In this document: one piece after another, positions 47,793-61,054 of the stretch
Position numbering within the stretch: the stretch's first letter is position 1
Layout of the letters: every line of letters starts with the position of its first letter
From: Vesta saturnalis
Taxonomy: Eukaryota; Arthropoda; Insecta; Coleoptera; Lampyridae
Direction: 5' to 3'
DNA: 64,000 nucleotides
Assembly (NCBI GenBank): GCA_036346205.1
Contig: JARFJB010001971.1
Span: 356,501 to 420,500 of the forward strand
Program-made: the position numbers and the translations under genes
Notes under the pieces: generated by a model
What the model saw: the letters and a program-made list of their open reading frames with translations, nothing else
The model's database searches: none
Told to the model about the DNA's origin: nothing

Positions 47793-49292
47793 CATGAATG
47801 TTAACGCTTTAAGAGCGGATGAATTATCTTATGAACTTCGGTGGAGAAATATTAATCCGAGGGTATGAATGTCGATGCAAAACGTAGATCCTTCGTGCTA
47901 AAATTGCACTAGAAAAATTAATGTTTCTTTAATTGCATCTTATACACCCGTTGTCTTTGATATAACACTAGAACTCGATGTTTGCGACAAAAAAGTGAGT
48001 GAATTAGGGTCGTTAGTAAATAATTATATTCAGTCTCCGAATATTTCTGAATACAGTAAGTTAAATACCAGACTATCTCATATTTTTACTCGTTTAAACA
48101 GATTAGAACCCTCTGATGATAATCTTCAACAAGAACATACCAAAATATGTTCAGAATGCCTTGATTTAATTGAACTCTTAAATAATACGGCAGAAAACCT
48201 TGATGATAATAGTGACCCGGATAGTATACGCATTTCTCAGGATTACTTACAAAATGAAATCCTCTCGCGAACTCTACCACCGCTAGAACACGTGTATCAT
48301 TTTCCGACCCTATTAGTCAACAATACCCTCCTGGCGAGAATGATTACCTAACCCGTACATCACCTTCTCATAATGAAGCACCCTTACCTGACCTTCATAA
48401 TTTGCGGCAAGAACTAGATCGTATGCAATTTCCGCATAATATTTCTTATAGATCGGATGCTGTTAAGTCAATTCCAGTGTGCAAGTGGAATTTAACTTTT
48501 ACTGGCGATACATCCGTAACTGGTGTTAATTCATTTTTACAAAGAGTCGAGGAGCTGCGAGTTGCTCGAAACGTTTCAACCTCACAACTTTTCGATAGTG
48601 CAGTTGATTTATTTTCGGGATCAGGTTTAGTTTGGTTTAGGGCAATTCGTAACCGAGTTAATACTTGGGAACAATTAGTGAATAAACTCCGCTCAGATTT
48701 CCTCCCAATTGATTTCGATGAAGTATTGTGGGACGAGATTAAACGTCGTAAGCAAGGTTCAGATGAGAGGCCTACAATTTTCATAGCCGCTATGGTTAAC
48801 TTATTTGATAGATTACAGGAACATCCTACGGAAGACAAACAACTTAGGTATATTCTTCGCAATCTACAACCTTATTATGCAACTCAGTTAGCTTTAACCA
48901 ATATTATTTCTTTTGACCAATTAATTTCTTTGTGCAAAAGGTTAGAGGAAACAAAACTACAAAACGCCCGCTACCGCAACCCTTCTATTGCCAGCTACAT
49001 TCAATTAGAACCAGATTTAATGTACAAACCTGCTATGAGTTCTAAAAAAACTGAGGTTTGCGCGACCAAAGTAGCATCTCCAAAAACTAACGTGTCAGGA
49101 CCTAAAAATTCTTACCCCGCTAAAAGATATTTTAATAGAGTCAACCCGGAATTAGTCTGCTGGAACTGCCAAGACAAAGGGCATACGTTCAGAACCTGCC
49201 TTTCCGAAGAAAAGAAAGTTTTCTGTTTCGTTTGTGGACATCCCGATGCTTACTTTTCAAAATGTCCTCGTTGTAACCCAAAAAACTTGTAA
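47793..49292 (+). pseudogene. gag: gypsy gag
   Basis: ATG 47793 starts MNVNALRADELSYELRWRNI, a usual gag start, but the frame closes at 47865 and several shifts follow before the open parts 47995-48351 and 48402-49292. The last has a capsid-like helical region (about residues 25-190) and two zinc-knuckle-like motifs at the end: CWNCQDKGHTFRTC, a canonical CCHC, then CFVCGHPDAYFSKC, in which spacing is altered. Gag packages element RNA into particles. The breaks at the start include an A-run. Confidence 0.85.
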
Positions 49293-49417
49293 AGGGGAGG
49301 AAGTCTTTCGGTCGCTTTACTCCTACTGATGAACATCTACAGACTGATAGTATACAATGGAACTTTTGGTTAAAAACTGTATATGAATTTTATAAACAAC
49401 CTGTCACAATTTCTACA

Positions 49418-52400
49418 ATGTTTTCCCATACAAATAATGATAATCGCCCTTACGTGACTGTTAGCATTTTTCAAACTCAAATAAAATCTCTTTTTGATTC
49501 TGGTGCAAACCAAACAATTTTAGGAAAGTTAGGTATTTTCTTAATTAAGGAATATGACCTCCGTTTAATAAGAACTTTCGGTACCAAATCGTTAAAAACC
49601 GCTGATGGTCAATACCAAAATGTTTTGGGAACCGTTAAGTTACCCATCACTATTGAAGATGTGACTAGAACTATAGATGCACTTGTTTCCGATAGTATAG
49701 AAGCTAGTCTGATTCTTGGTATAGATTTTTGTTACAGTTTCGGTATAAAAACAGATTTTTCTCGAGACAGTTTCTTTGTTTCAGAATCATTCTCTTTACA
49801 AAATGTTCAGGGGATTGAAGATTTGGACCCTAAACAGTCAATTATTCTTTCACACACCGTCGAATTATTCAGAGAAATTTCCTGTCCAATTTTGGGCAAA
49901 ACAAATAAAATAATACATAAAATAGATACTGGCGACGCCTGTCCTATAAAACAGCGATACTTCCCTTTATCACCGGCTATGCAAGTTCATGCTGACAGAG
50001 AGATCGATAAAATGTTATCGATGGGAACGATACGTCCTTCTACGTCACCTTGGTCTTCGCCTATGCTGTTAGTAAAAAAGAAAGATGGAAATTATCGCCT
50101 TTGTTTCGACGGTAGGAAACTAAATGCCGTTACTAAAAAAGACGCGTACCCGCTTCCCTATCTTTCTTCTATTCTGGATAAATTAAGGGATGCCAAATAT
50201 ATTAGTTCTATCGATCTTAAGCAAGCATTCTACCAAATCCCTCTTCACGCTGATTCGTGCGAAAAAACGGCATTCACTGTACCTCGACGTGGACTATTTG
50301 AATATACTGTCATGCCTTTCGGTATTGTAAATGCACCGCGACGCAACAACGTCTTATGGACCTCATATTCGGACCTTTAATAGGAGAAAACCTGTTTGTT
50401 TACCTTGATGATATAATTTTAGTCTCTTCCACTTTTGATGAGCATATTAACATGCTGAAGGAGATTTATTTTCGATTAAAAAAACGCCAACCTAACCATC
50501 AATTTCGATAAGTGTGAGTTTTGTAAACCCTCTTTAACCTACTTGGGCTATGTTGTTGATAAGGATGGATTACACACGGATCCCAAGAAGATTGAGGCTA
50601 TTACTGAATATCCCCGTCCAAAAACAGTAACCGAAATAAAGCGATTTCTTGGTATGAGTTCTTGGTTTCGCAGATTTGTTCCCAACTTTTCCACAGTCGT
50701 TGCACCCATTTCTAATCTTATCAAAGGAAAATTCAAGAGCCAACCTATTGAATGGAATGAGGAAGCTGAACAAGCATTTGTTAGGATAAAGTCTTTACTG
50801 ACTTATTCGCCCATTTTGTCAAGCCCGGATTTTAGTAAACCTTTTATTCTGCAATGCGACGCTTCTAATTACGGCGTTGGTAGCATTTTGAGTCAAGGAG
50901 AAGGTGACGAAGAAAAAGATAATTGCTTACGCTTCTCGAACGTTAAGCAAGGCGGAGCGAAATTACTCAGTGACAGAGAGAGAGTGTCTTGCAGTTTTAT
51001 TCGCCATAGAAAAGTTTCGAGGATACATTGAGGGTACTCACTTCACTGTCTATACAGATCATTACTCTCTGCTATGGTTGAACAACATTAAAGAACCCAC
51101 GGGGCGATTAGCCAGATGGAGCGTAAAAATGTCTCAATATACGTTTGACATCAAACATAGAAAAGGAAAGCATAACCTGGTTCCTGATGCCTTGTCTAGA
51201 GCTCCAGTTGAAATTTATTCCTTACAACTAGAAGAGTGCGATCTCGATGCATGGTATAAGAAAACGTTAACGAAAGTAATCGAAGATCCCCATAAATATC
51301 CTGACTGGCGAATAGATGAACATAGACTTTATAAGTTGGTGCCTAATAAACATAATATTACGTCGAACTTAATTGAATGGAAGCAAGTTGTGCCTAGTTC
51401 ACGGAGAAGCGAACTAATCAAAACATTTCATGATGACCCTATATCGGCTCATTTTGGTATTACTAAAACATTCAACAAACTATGTGAGCAATATTACTGG
51501 CCAAAGATGAAGATTGATGTTATTAGGTATGTAAAACGATGCGAGATATGTGCTGCCAGCAAATCTTCCAATTTTGCTAGACCAGGATTTATGGGAAAAG
51601 AGAAAAAAGTTAGTTTCCCTTTCCAGTGTCTATCTATTGATCTTATGGGTCCTTTTCCACGTTCAGGAAACGGAAACACAATGCTATTAGTGGTTACAGA
51701 TTGGTTTACTAAATTTACTCTTGTACGAGCTATCCGTCGAGCTACCGCTAAATCTATTATAACGTTTCTTGAGAACGATGTTTTCCTTATTTTGGCGTCC
51801 CACAAATATGTATGATAGATAACGGTCCCCAGTTCATTAGTTCGGAATTTAAGAAGTTTATGAAACAATACGCTGTTCAACAAGTGTGGTATAATGCGTC
51901 TTATCACCCCAAGTCAATTTTGTTGAGCGTGTAAATCGTGTAATAGGAACAGCTATTCGTTCATACGTAAAAGAAAATCACAAATTATGGGATGTGGAGA
52001 TTTATAAGATAGCTCATGCGATAAGAAATGCAGTACACGATGTTACCGGTTACACCTTCTTTCTTGAATTTTGGAAGATCTGTGCCTATCTCTGGTTCGT
52101 ATTATGGGAAACTAAGTAATTTGAAAGAAGAAGAATTATCTATTGACAATCGCGAGAAGTTAGTAGAAGACGTTAACCAGCTCTCTGATCTGTATTACAC
52201 AATAAAACAAAAATTGCATGCGGCATATAACAAAAATTCAAGGTCTTATAATCTTCGTAAAAGACCATTAAAATTTAAAAAAGGCGAGGCAGTCTGGAAA
52301 CGTAATTACACCCTGTCAGATGCCAGTAAGGATTACAACAAAAAATTGGCTCCAAAATACCAGAAGTGTACCGTTAGAGAAGTTACAGGAAATCTAACTT

Positions 52401-52492
52401 ATCGGTTATTTAGCAAAGACGGTAAAGATATCGGAGTTTGGCACATAAAAGACCTTAAGCCTTATTATACAGACGAAAATCCGATTAATTAG
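49418..52492 (+). pseudogene. pol: gypsy pol (protease, RT, RNase H, integrase)
   Basis: Order: aspartic protease LFDSGANQTILG (about 49492), RT PSTSPWSSPMLLVKKKDGNY (50038), SSIDLKQAFYQIPL (50204), then a shift, LFVYLDD catalytic motif (50392), YLGYVVD (50539), RNase H QCDASNYGVGS (50851) and TVYTDHYSLLWL (51047), integrase HHCC finger (H..H about 51430-51453, CEIC about 51541), catalytic LSIDLMGP (51631), MIDNGPQFIS (51815) and FVERVNRVIG (about 51918), and a chromatin-binding-type tail to 52492. At least five frame changes occur, near 50330, 50480, 50915, 51790 and 51910. Several are at homopolymers. No env follows. Confidence 0.93.
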
Positions 52493-53110
52493 TTTAAGAT
52501 AATATTATAGGTTAATTTAAGTTAGATTAGTATAGGATTTCGAGTAGGATCATCGGATAAAATTTTTTTAGATTGGAAGACGTGTGCAGATCCTAGTATG
52601 TACACACTAAACAAAATGCGTTGTAGGATCGAAGATTTATTTTTGCTTAACTTATCTCTGATCGTTAGTTACGCTAGTAACATGATTGACATAATTAGTT
52701 GTAGTTCGTGTCGGACGAAGGCTACTGCAATGAATTATTGCACATCACAATTTTCGTAATACCAATTTATTGGGCTAGGTTCCCTCGGTATCTTCCTGTA
52801 GACTATTGGATATAGGTGATAATTGTTCACCAGGGAGAAAAGACTTCAAGGACATATGTATCGGTTTACGGTTTTAATTACCTTGAATGACTTCCAATTT
52901 TCGTGAGGTTCTTTCAAATTCTTTAATATTAAAGTATGAATGAGAAATTAGGTTTAAGATAGATTAAGGTTATTTAGGATTTTTTTGGTCTAATTTTGTC
53001 TGCTCAATAGGTTGCTTTACCTAAACGTAGTAAGTTCAGTAATTTACATGGTCCATACTTCGATTTTCCCATCGTTTAGACAGGTATCCCACCACCGTGG
53101 TTTTGTCTTG

Positions 53111-53121
53111 GTAGGGGGCAG
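53111..53121 (+). promoter_or_regulatory. Polypurine tract of the right gypsy unit
   Basis: GTAGGGGGCAG directly before LTR 3; the same tract precedes LTR 2. It primes plus-strand synthesis in LTR retrotransposons. Confidence 0.8.
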
Positions 53122-54247
53122 TGTAACGATTTCATTCCACACAATTCCATTGTCAATATTTAAATTTTGTACATGCATACGCCAACTTACGATAGAATAG
53201 TCATATAAAAAAAATGACAATAAAGAAGGCACTACAAAAAAAATGAGGAGCGTTGTCTAAATAAATATGGAAAAAAGACGATTTTTTTGAAAAAGTAAAC
53301 GTTGAGTTTACGATTACCAAAGTTTACTTCGCATTATCATGGATTTGATTATTAAGAGTTTGGTGAACTTTAATTAAGTCATTTTGATTGAAAGGTCTTC
53401 TTAACAAGGCGTAAGTTACATATTTTTAATTACCCAAAACTAATTACAATCCTTTAGCTTTTGTCCGTACTTCTCGTCTCAGATTTATTTGATACGAAAT
53501 ATTGAATTTCTAAGCTACCAGAATCTTGGGAAACATGATAATAGTCGTGTAAGTTTGTTTGAAAAGCATGCTGGTAGTTAGAGGATTATCATTGGAAATG
53601 CCAACGACGAATTTTACTTAATTAATAACAAATATATATTAAGAACTGGACAATATACTTGGGAATTTTCATAGTTAATGTCGGATAACACCTGGGAGCG
53701 GAACCTGCTACAGATAAGTGTTTCTCCATTTTATTCCGCAAATCAAAATATTTGTTAATTTAATTACAAACAGTATAACTGAGATTTTATGTTTTGTTTG
53801 ACTTTCAATTTAATTTATAGCTTTTTTGATCACTGTGCTTAGTTTTGAATTATCATTTTACATACTTTCCACTTTAAAAATTACAAGTAATATTTAAGTT
53901 CAACTTGTTAATTATAAATTTATAATAAACTAACGATCTGTACCATTTAATCTGTCATAGTAAAAAAAAAGAAAGCCGGTGAAAATGTGAGATTATACGA
54001 TCGTATATTCATTTCTTTTTGTGCACCTTAATTGTAAAATTACCATAATTATTTGGATAGCATGAGTGTTACAGTAGTTAACAAATTTCATTAAATAAAT
54101 GTAAAGTGATAAAATTTACTGATTTTCGATTATTATTAAAATTGAGATACACTCCCGATAGGCTTATTGGCACGAACCCAGCATAAGTTACCCGTTTACA
54201 TCTCATATTATTATTCGTTATTATTATAACCAACACTGATGGTTATA
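53122..54247 (+). repeat. LTR 3
   Basis: 1126 bp, same ends as LTR 1 and 2, followed by the right AGTT. The 28-codon frames repeated in each LTR have no known role. Confidence 0.95.
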
Positions 54248-55741
54248 AGTTGCTGTAGTAAAAAAGTTGTCATTTAGTGGTTTACCTTTTAGGGGAAGCA
54301 TAGAAAACTTTGGGGCTCTGAAAAATGAAAATTACATGATGTATTTAGAACGTATCTGAGAGTTCGACTCCTTTTTAGCAAAACACATCAGAATGTGTAC
54401 ACCCTGGCAGTGGCAAAACGCCTTATTTATCGTCAACAATCTGTAATGAATTTATTGAATTGATGTCACGAGAAGTTTTAAATTACATAATTCGAGGAAT
54501 TCATAATTCAAAATATTACAACAATATTGTCGACTCTACACCTGACTTTGCCCACATAAACCAATTACACATCATTATACGATATTTTCAGATAAACGGA
54601 AAACCTGTGGAGCGGTTCATTGGATTTTTGCCGAACGTGGGTCATAAATCAGAACAAATAGAACATGCGTTATTATCAAAATTGAAGGATCTTAACATGG
54701 AATTAATAAATTGTCGTGGTCAATTTTATGCCAACGCTAATAACATGTCAGGGGTTTACACCGGCTTGCAAGCTCGCATTATGAAACGTATCCATGTGCT
54801 TACTATCTTCCTTGCACGGCACACCCTTTGAATTTAGTAGGGGTGTGTGCAACGAAATATGTTAAAGAAGCTGTTACATTTTTCGATGCTTTGCAACATT
54901 TATATACTTTTTTCTCAGCTTCTAGTCGTCGATGGGAAACTTTACAATCAAACTGAAAAAATAATGCTAAAGTTCCAAAACGAGTTGATGGGCACGTTGG
55001 TCTTCACGACATGATGTCGTAATTAGTTTGTGTGAAAATTGGAATGAATATTTGCAAACTTTAACAGAAATCATGGGAAATTTATCTGAAAAGCCAACCA
55101 CACGTATAGAAGCAACTGGAATAAAACGACAACTGCGCCGTTTCGAATGCTTCTTTATGAGTGTATTTTAGGAAGTGTTATTAGAACGTTTTCACAAAAT
55201 CAATAAAAGTCTTGAATCCGTTGCTATCGATACCGGCGATATAACGCAGCTCTTTTCCTCTTGAATTCGGTTTCTAAAGTCCTTAAGATCTGAAGACATG
55301 TTTACAACTTTTATTAACAAGGCAAAAGAGGAATCGTATGAAGATGAACAGCAACGAAGTCGAAAACGGAAACTCTTTTCAGATGAAAGCCGAGATGGCG
55401 AAATTACTCTAACTGGACAGGAAAAATTAAGAACTGAGGCATTTTATGCTATTTTGAAACGAGTTGTGATGGAACTAGACAAAAGAGCTGCAGCATATGA
55501 AAATGTTTTTCAGAAATTTTCATTTCTCTTCTCTTTAAATCAATGTTCACAACAAACGTTAATTCAGGAATGCGATTATCTCCAAGAAATTTACAATGAT
55601 GATTTGGAAGATTCCTTTTCAACGGAATTTTTGCACTTTTGCGGATTTTTAAAAGAAGAGACTTCAGAAAAAGGGAAAATATCCGACTTATTATATTTAA
55701 TTCGATCCCAAAATCTACAAACAAATGCAGAAATTGTGTGA
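54248..55741 (+). pseudogene. hAT/ZMYM1-like gene, C-terminal part
   Basis: Continues the gene begun at 43742: after AGTT the plus strand reads AVVKK...LPFRGS, then FGALKNENYMMYLERI, then the open frame 54460-54831 with DSTPDFAHINQLHIIIRYF and ANANNMSGVYTGLQARI (DUF4371), FFSASSRRWETL (about 54915), and the open frame 55298-55741. The C-terminal dimerisation block of hAT proteins is absent: the sequence stops at 55741 against a LINE. Stops and shifts show it is not functional. Confidence 0.88.
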
Positions 55742-57790
55742 CGCATACTCAAGTTGAGACCTCATAAACACAAAGTAGAAATTAGTTAACGAGTCGGCAT
55801 TTGAAAATTTCTACAAATGAACTCCAACAGTTTAAGGCATCATTAATTACAAAATTTATGTAGTTCTTAAAATCGAGCTTGTCGTCTAGTATAACTCCTA
55901 AATCTTTGATAGACAGCGAGGAAGAAGTTCATGGCCAAACTTATAGTGATACATGATAGAATCTTTCTTACGTGTAAGTAAGATAACGTTGCACTTAGAC
56001 ACATTTAAGTTGAGGCTGTGTTCAACGCACCAATTATTAATGACATTAAGCTGGTTTTGCAAAAATAAGCAGTCTCTGATAGAGCTAATAGGTATAAATA
56101 ATTTGAGGTCATCTGCAAACATTAGTTTATTTGATCTAATCGTATCTAAGAGGTCATTGATGAACACAAGAAACAGTAGTGGTCCTATATTCGATACTTG
56201 AGGTACTCCTGAAGTAGCAAGGAATTTTTTAGAGTTATGACCGTTATATATTACTTTTTGCACTCGCTTAGTTAAGTAGGACGACATGATCTTTAAAAGA
56301 TTATGGCTACACCCCAGTGCATCAAGTTTACTCAACAGCAGTTGATGATCAACTCGATCAAAGGCTTTTGAGAAATCGGTGCATATAACGTCAATTTGTT
56401 CTCGATTATCGATAATAGGCGTAACATAGTGCATAAAAGAAGCCAAATTAGTAACTATAGAACGCTTAGATATAAATTCATGCTGGAATGGAGATATAGA
56501 TTTAGGCAGCATAGGACAAATTCGGTTATAAAGCACCATTTCAAAGACTGTTGCAAAATTACTTAATACAGCAATAGGCCGATAATTTTTAATTTCAGGT
56601 GACAGATTTTAGTCACCCTGGAAGGGTGCAGGTTCTAAATATTAAATTGAATAGTATCCGTGGCGGGAAGCTAAAGATGGGAGCACAATATTTTAGTAAG
56701 GAACTGGGAAGTAAATTAACACCAGCAGTTTTAGAGTTTTTTAATTTTTTTAAAGACTGTTTAATTTCATTTTCGGAAAACTTCGATAGTGAGATGCAGG
56801 TACTGGAGTGTAAAATGTTTTGACCAGCAGTAAAATAATGATTTGTAGATGCCGAATGAGTAGAACTAAAGAAAGATGCAAAACCATTCTAGAGCTACCT
56901 GTTTTAGACGGGATATATTTCAAAATAATTTTGAATCAGAAGAAATTGAGTCCTCTACATATCGTAGGTAAGCTTTATACGCTGCAGATATTTGGGACTT
57001 CATTAGAAGGCGCAATCGCTTCAATTCCTCATGGTACGATTCGCAATAATATTTTTTAAATTTACGGTGGTATTTCGGCTTGAGCCTGATTTAAATAATT
57101 TCTTTAATTTAGGATACTTAGGTTTAGATGGTTTAAAGCGAGGCACGTGCTCATTCAAAATTGAAGTTAAGATTTTAAAGAATTCGGATACAACTGCGTT
57201 AACTTCAGAATAGTGGTTAAGAAATGACCAGTTACTATTGTAAGCCTATCATACGGAAGGGAAACGTTTACGCTGTTGAAGTTATAATGTTTGTTGCGTG
57301 CATTCTCAGTGAAAAGATGCTTAGCTTTCTTAATTGAAAGAACAATGAGAAGCACGGGATGGTGGATGTCTTCGTTAACGATAGGGACGTTTTCATGCAA
57401 AACCTCACATGTTTGATTAGATATAACTAAATATAATATTAAACATGAAAATTAATAATTTGTTAAATTGCATAAGTTCGTAAAAGCTCACAAAATTGTT
57501 TATTTACAAAGATTTTAGATCAGTGCCATTATCATTATCATAACGGGAACTATTAAAATCACCTACCATCATTAACTTTACTATGTCAGTCCATGGAACG
57601 GATGTAAAGTTGGATGGATTAAGTTGAATAGCAGGAATGTAACTTTTAATTGCTAATAACACCCCACTACCACGTACTCTATCAACTTCACTAAATTTGC
57701 GATCACTTCTGTAAACATTATAGTTATTCGGGAAGAATTTACTACTGGTAACATCCTCAGATAGCCACGTCTCCACTGAGCATAAAGTGT
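55742..57790 (-). pseudogene. Jockey/CR1-like LINE, both ends incomplete
   Basis: Minus strand, from 57776: METWLSEDVTSSKFFPNNYN and GDFNSSRYD belong to the AP-type endonuclease, which nicks the target. The middle (57400-56550) is decayed but shows LKNSKTAGVNLLPSSLLKY. The RT frame 56539-55898 has FQHEFISKRSIVTNL, CTDFSKAFDRVDH, SNIGPLLFLVFINDL and NKLMFADDLKLF (catalytic FADD). Reading ends with RSQLEYAS near 55741, well before the normal C-terminus, so this LINE is cut at its 3' end where it meets the hAT gene. Confidence 0.88.
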
Positions 57791-60434
57791 CTTATTCTTG
57801 GCAACTGACTACAGTTTGATTTTCTTTAGCACAGTGTGTTGTACTATCCGTCGTAGGACCTCTACATCTCTTTTATTTAGATTATTAGGTCACCTTTCAA
57901 TCTCAATTGCTGCACGTATAATCATTTCTTGTAGAGTGTATGTCGGTGTTATCAATCTTATTTCATTAGTGTTTACGTAATGACCGTGTCTATATGATGC
58001 TTATCTAGTTTTATTTAGTTCTCTTGTGTTTAATTTATGTTCTGAGGCCTTGCCATGAATCTTTCTGCCTCTTTTTCCCAGATACATTATTGCATTTGAC
58101 CAATATTTAAATTTGTAGAGTGACGTATAAGTTGTTGAAAGGTGATATGTAGTTTGACGGTTTAGACGTATTAAAAACATTACACATTTCCAAACTTACG
58201 TTTTTAACAACAGTTAACGATTTCATTTATTCCGATTGGTATGTGTTTAAAATTTGTTTACATATGCCAAATTACAAGTCTTAAAATAATTAATAAAACA
58301 AATTTTCATTTTCGTGTTTTAATCAACGTACTTATAATTGAATTCTAAAAGTAATTGAAAAAAAGTATAATGAGAGTTATAAAATAGATTACAGTTACAT
58401 AATATCTACAATTCAGTTGAATTTTTGTTTAATATTGCATATAGTTTTGATATTAATTAATTTACTAGTGCAAAAAACAGCTACGTGACCCATAACACGT
58501 TGATATGAATAATAACTTAATTATTGATGTGAGGCATGATATTGTGATTGGTTTCAGCAATTCTTGTACTTATGTATATTAAATTTCGCAACAAAAAAGG
58601 AACGTGAGTTCAAGCAGGAACTTGGCGTTTGTTCAATAGAACTCGTGAATAAAATCATGTGAAATGAATAATTTGGCGCGTGGTTTTCCTTACTTCATTA
58701 AACGTTCTTTAATTAAATAAATAGATTAACGTTTTCATACTATATTTATATTAATTCTTAAATGAATCAAGGAAACATTTTATCGTATAAAAATGATGAC
58801 TATCTAGAATGTATACATTTGTGTTTTATTTACTTTTTTGTGTGAATTAATTTTTTAAATCATAAATATTTGTGTATGCTACATGGTAATTCATTAATTC
58901 AAAGAAATATAAAACTACTAATGTATTATACATACATGGATCAGAATCGTGATTTAGATCTTGTCGGTTAGGCGTCTATGGTCAACTGGAAAAACCATGC
59001 GGCCTAGAAAATAATTCGGATATCGACTTAAAAATACACAATACTTGATTGTATATGATTTACGCTGTAATAACTTACCGTGACTTTATCAAAAACGAAA
59101 ATATGCATCAATTAATAGTCTTATTCACACGGTTACAGGAAGCAAAACAAAGTAGCACCACATCAATAAAACAATTTAAGAGTGCTTACGAAACACTGGT
59201 TAATTAATTAAAGGACTCCAGTTCGTACGACTGAGCTATTTCCCATCTTAGTCCATTATATGGCATTATTAGACGCAAATTTTATGTTTATTATTTTATA
59301 TCTCTATAAAGCACGTTTATTGGATGTTTAATTTATGTAGGTATTCTACATGAAAACACTCAATTACTCATATTAAATATGTGTAGGATTTTGTATACTA
59401 GGTTAGATTAGTGAGGGTGGGTAGTTGTGTGATTGCATGTATACGTATCTAGATCTGTGACTTTTGGTGGTGAGCAATCTAGAAGATGCGGAGCACAATC
59501 GATGTAATGATGTTTCCTTTCGTGCACAAATACTCAAAAGCTACACTAATGATTTCTTTAATAACTCACACAAGGCTTTATCACCTAAATATCTATATCC
59601 GTCAATTTTGTCAGGTCCATTGAGTAAGGAGTAGCAGGGGTGTACTCTCGGTTAGTTGTGATTCTGATAGATGTAATATCTTATTTACATTTAATTCGAT
59701 TGTTAGTTTATAAGAAACAACAATTGCAATAGCCACTGGTATTACCCGTATTTACACTATGGCCGAAAATCTAAAATTTTGCATTCTCAAAAACTATTCT
59801 ACAAAAACGAAAGCACCACATTTACGTATTACGGTTCCTTTGTTATTGCTATCGGTTTTCTTTGTAAGCGATATCGTAAAACAAGAATATTTGCTAAGTT
59901 GGTAGCAATACTACGTATTCTCGAATAAGCGCTTAACTAAATTTTAGTTTCAGATTCATGCAAATTTAGTTTTGCGTGTTGAATAATCACATACAAAATC
60001 CTAATGACAATAATATATACATACACATGCTCGCACGCAAGTAGTATAGCTATGCCTATTTTAGACCACTGTACAGTGTTGCCACATCTCAAGGTCATGC
60101 GGCGTTGCCAGTTTCAAAGTCAAAAATTGGGTCAGATCATTGTTAAACATAGCTGGTTCGCGTCCTCGCATTATCATCATCATCATAGCTAAAAATAGTC
60201 GGTTTATGTCCTGACTAAAAGGTGGTTGCGTCATAGCTAAAAATACTCGGTTCGCATCTTACCTAAAAATTATAGTGACATCATCATCATTAAAAATAGC
60301 TGATGATGACCAGATATGTGTGGGAACCAAATAGATGGTTCATTTCTGCACTAATGTAGCATAGTGGGGAGTTTAGAGTAACAATATAAGGAAATAGTGT
60401 AACATGTAGTGAGTATTTTGTGTAAAATATGTAG
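57791..60434. other. AT-rich, no recognised gene
   Basis: No conserved coding motif. At 60170-60310 there is a short irregular repeat with CATAGCTAAAAATA and ATCATCATCAT runs. Confidence 0.4.
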
Positions 60435-60533
60435 ATGGCAGACGCTCAAGGGCAATGGACCAAAGCAACCGACCTGAGAACAGCGGTGGAACGCTTGAAG
60501 CAAGAATTTTCGGCATTAGTATTCGATGCCTAA
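60435..60533 (+). CDS. Short ORF, possibly a psq/Tigger-type helix-turn-helix start
   Basis: ATG 60435, 32 codons. GQWTKATDLRTAVERLKQEF resembles the start of the psq/CENP-B-type DNA-binding domain of Tigger-like transposases, but the rest of the domain is missing. Could be chance. Confidence 0.2.
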   Translation: MADAQGQWTKATDLRTAVERLKQEFSALVFDA

Positions 60534-61054
60534 TATGAGGTGATTATAGTGAAGAGAAGTGTAACGTCCTAGCGAAAAAGTATGAAACAGGAGTAGCGAT
60601 ATGTGAAAAGTTTTTAAATTTAAAGAAAATATGTGAAAAATGTTTTGTTCAAAAACTAAAATTAGCCGACTGATGCAATTCTCAAAGCCCACTCTCCCCT
60701 CTACAATCAAAACCGTGATGCAGTAATTTTAATAGTAGTGCTACAACCCTACCATATGTAAATTACGCATGCTTTAACTGGAATTATTACTTAAACAGTG
60801 TTTAGTCATAGTGCAATTGTGAGCAAGTAAAGTCGTTATAATGCAAGCAGCAATAAAATCATTGCCGGAACGATCCAAACTCAGAAGTTCACCGTTATAT
60901 ATGGATACCCCACATAGTTTCAGTAACAATTTGAATAAAAATTTAACAATACTTAATCGATTGTATTTATTACCTACTATCAAATGATACTCATCATGCG
61001 AAACATACGGAAATTGAATACAATACACACCTCAACCTTGCACCAGTAGTGCGT

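Larger units (their letters stand above)
44309..54247 (+). mobile_element. Ty3/gypsy compound with three LTRs
   Basis: LTR (44309-45445), short internal (45446-46559), LTR (46560-47681), full internal (47682-53121), LTR (53122-54247). One AGTT duplication flanks the whole. The right unit has gag and a protease-RT-RNase H-integrase pol in gypsy order; the left unit has lost nearly all of this. It is inserted inside the coding part of a hAT-like gene. Confidence 0.95.

Noticed and set aside
44309..54247. Endogenous retrovirus with env (errantivirus)
   Set aside because: After integrase the sequence goes to a 3' non-coding part and polypurine tract without an env-sized ORF.
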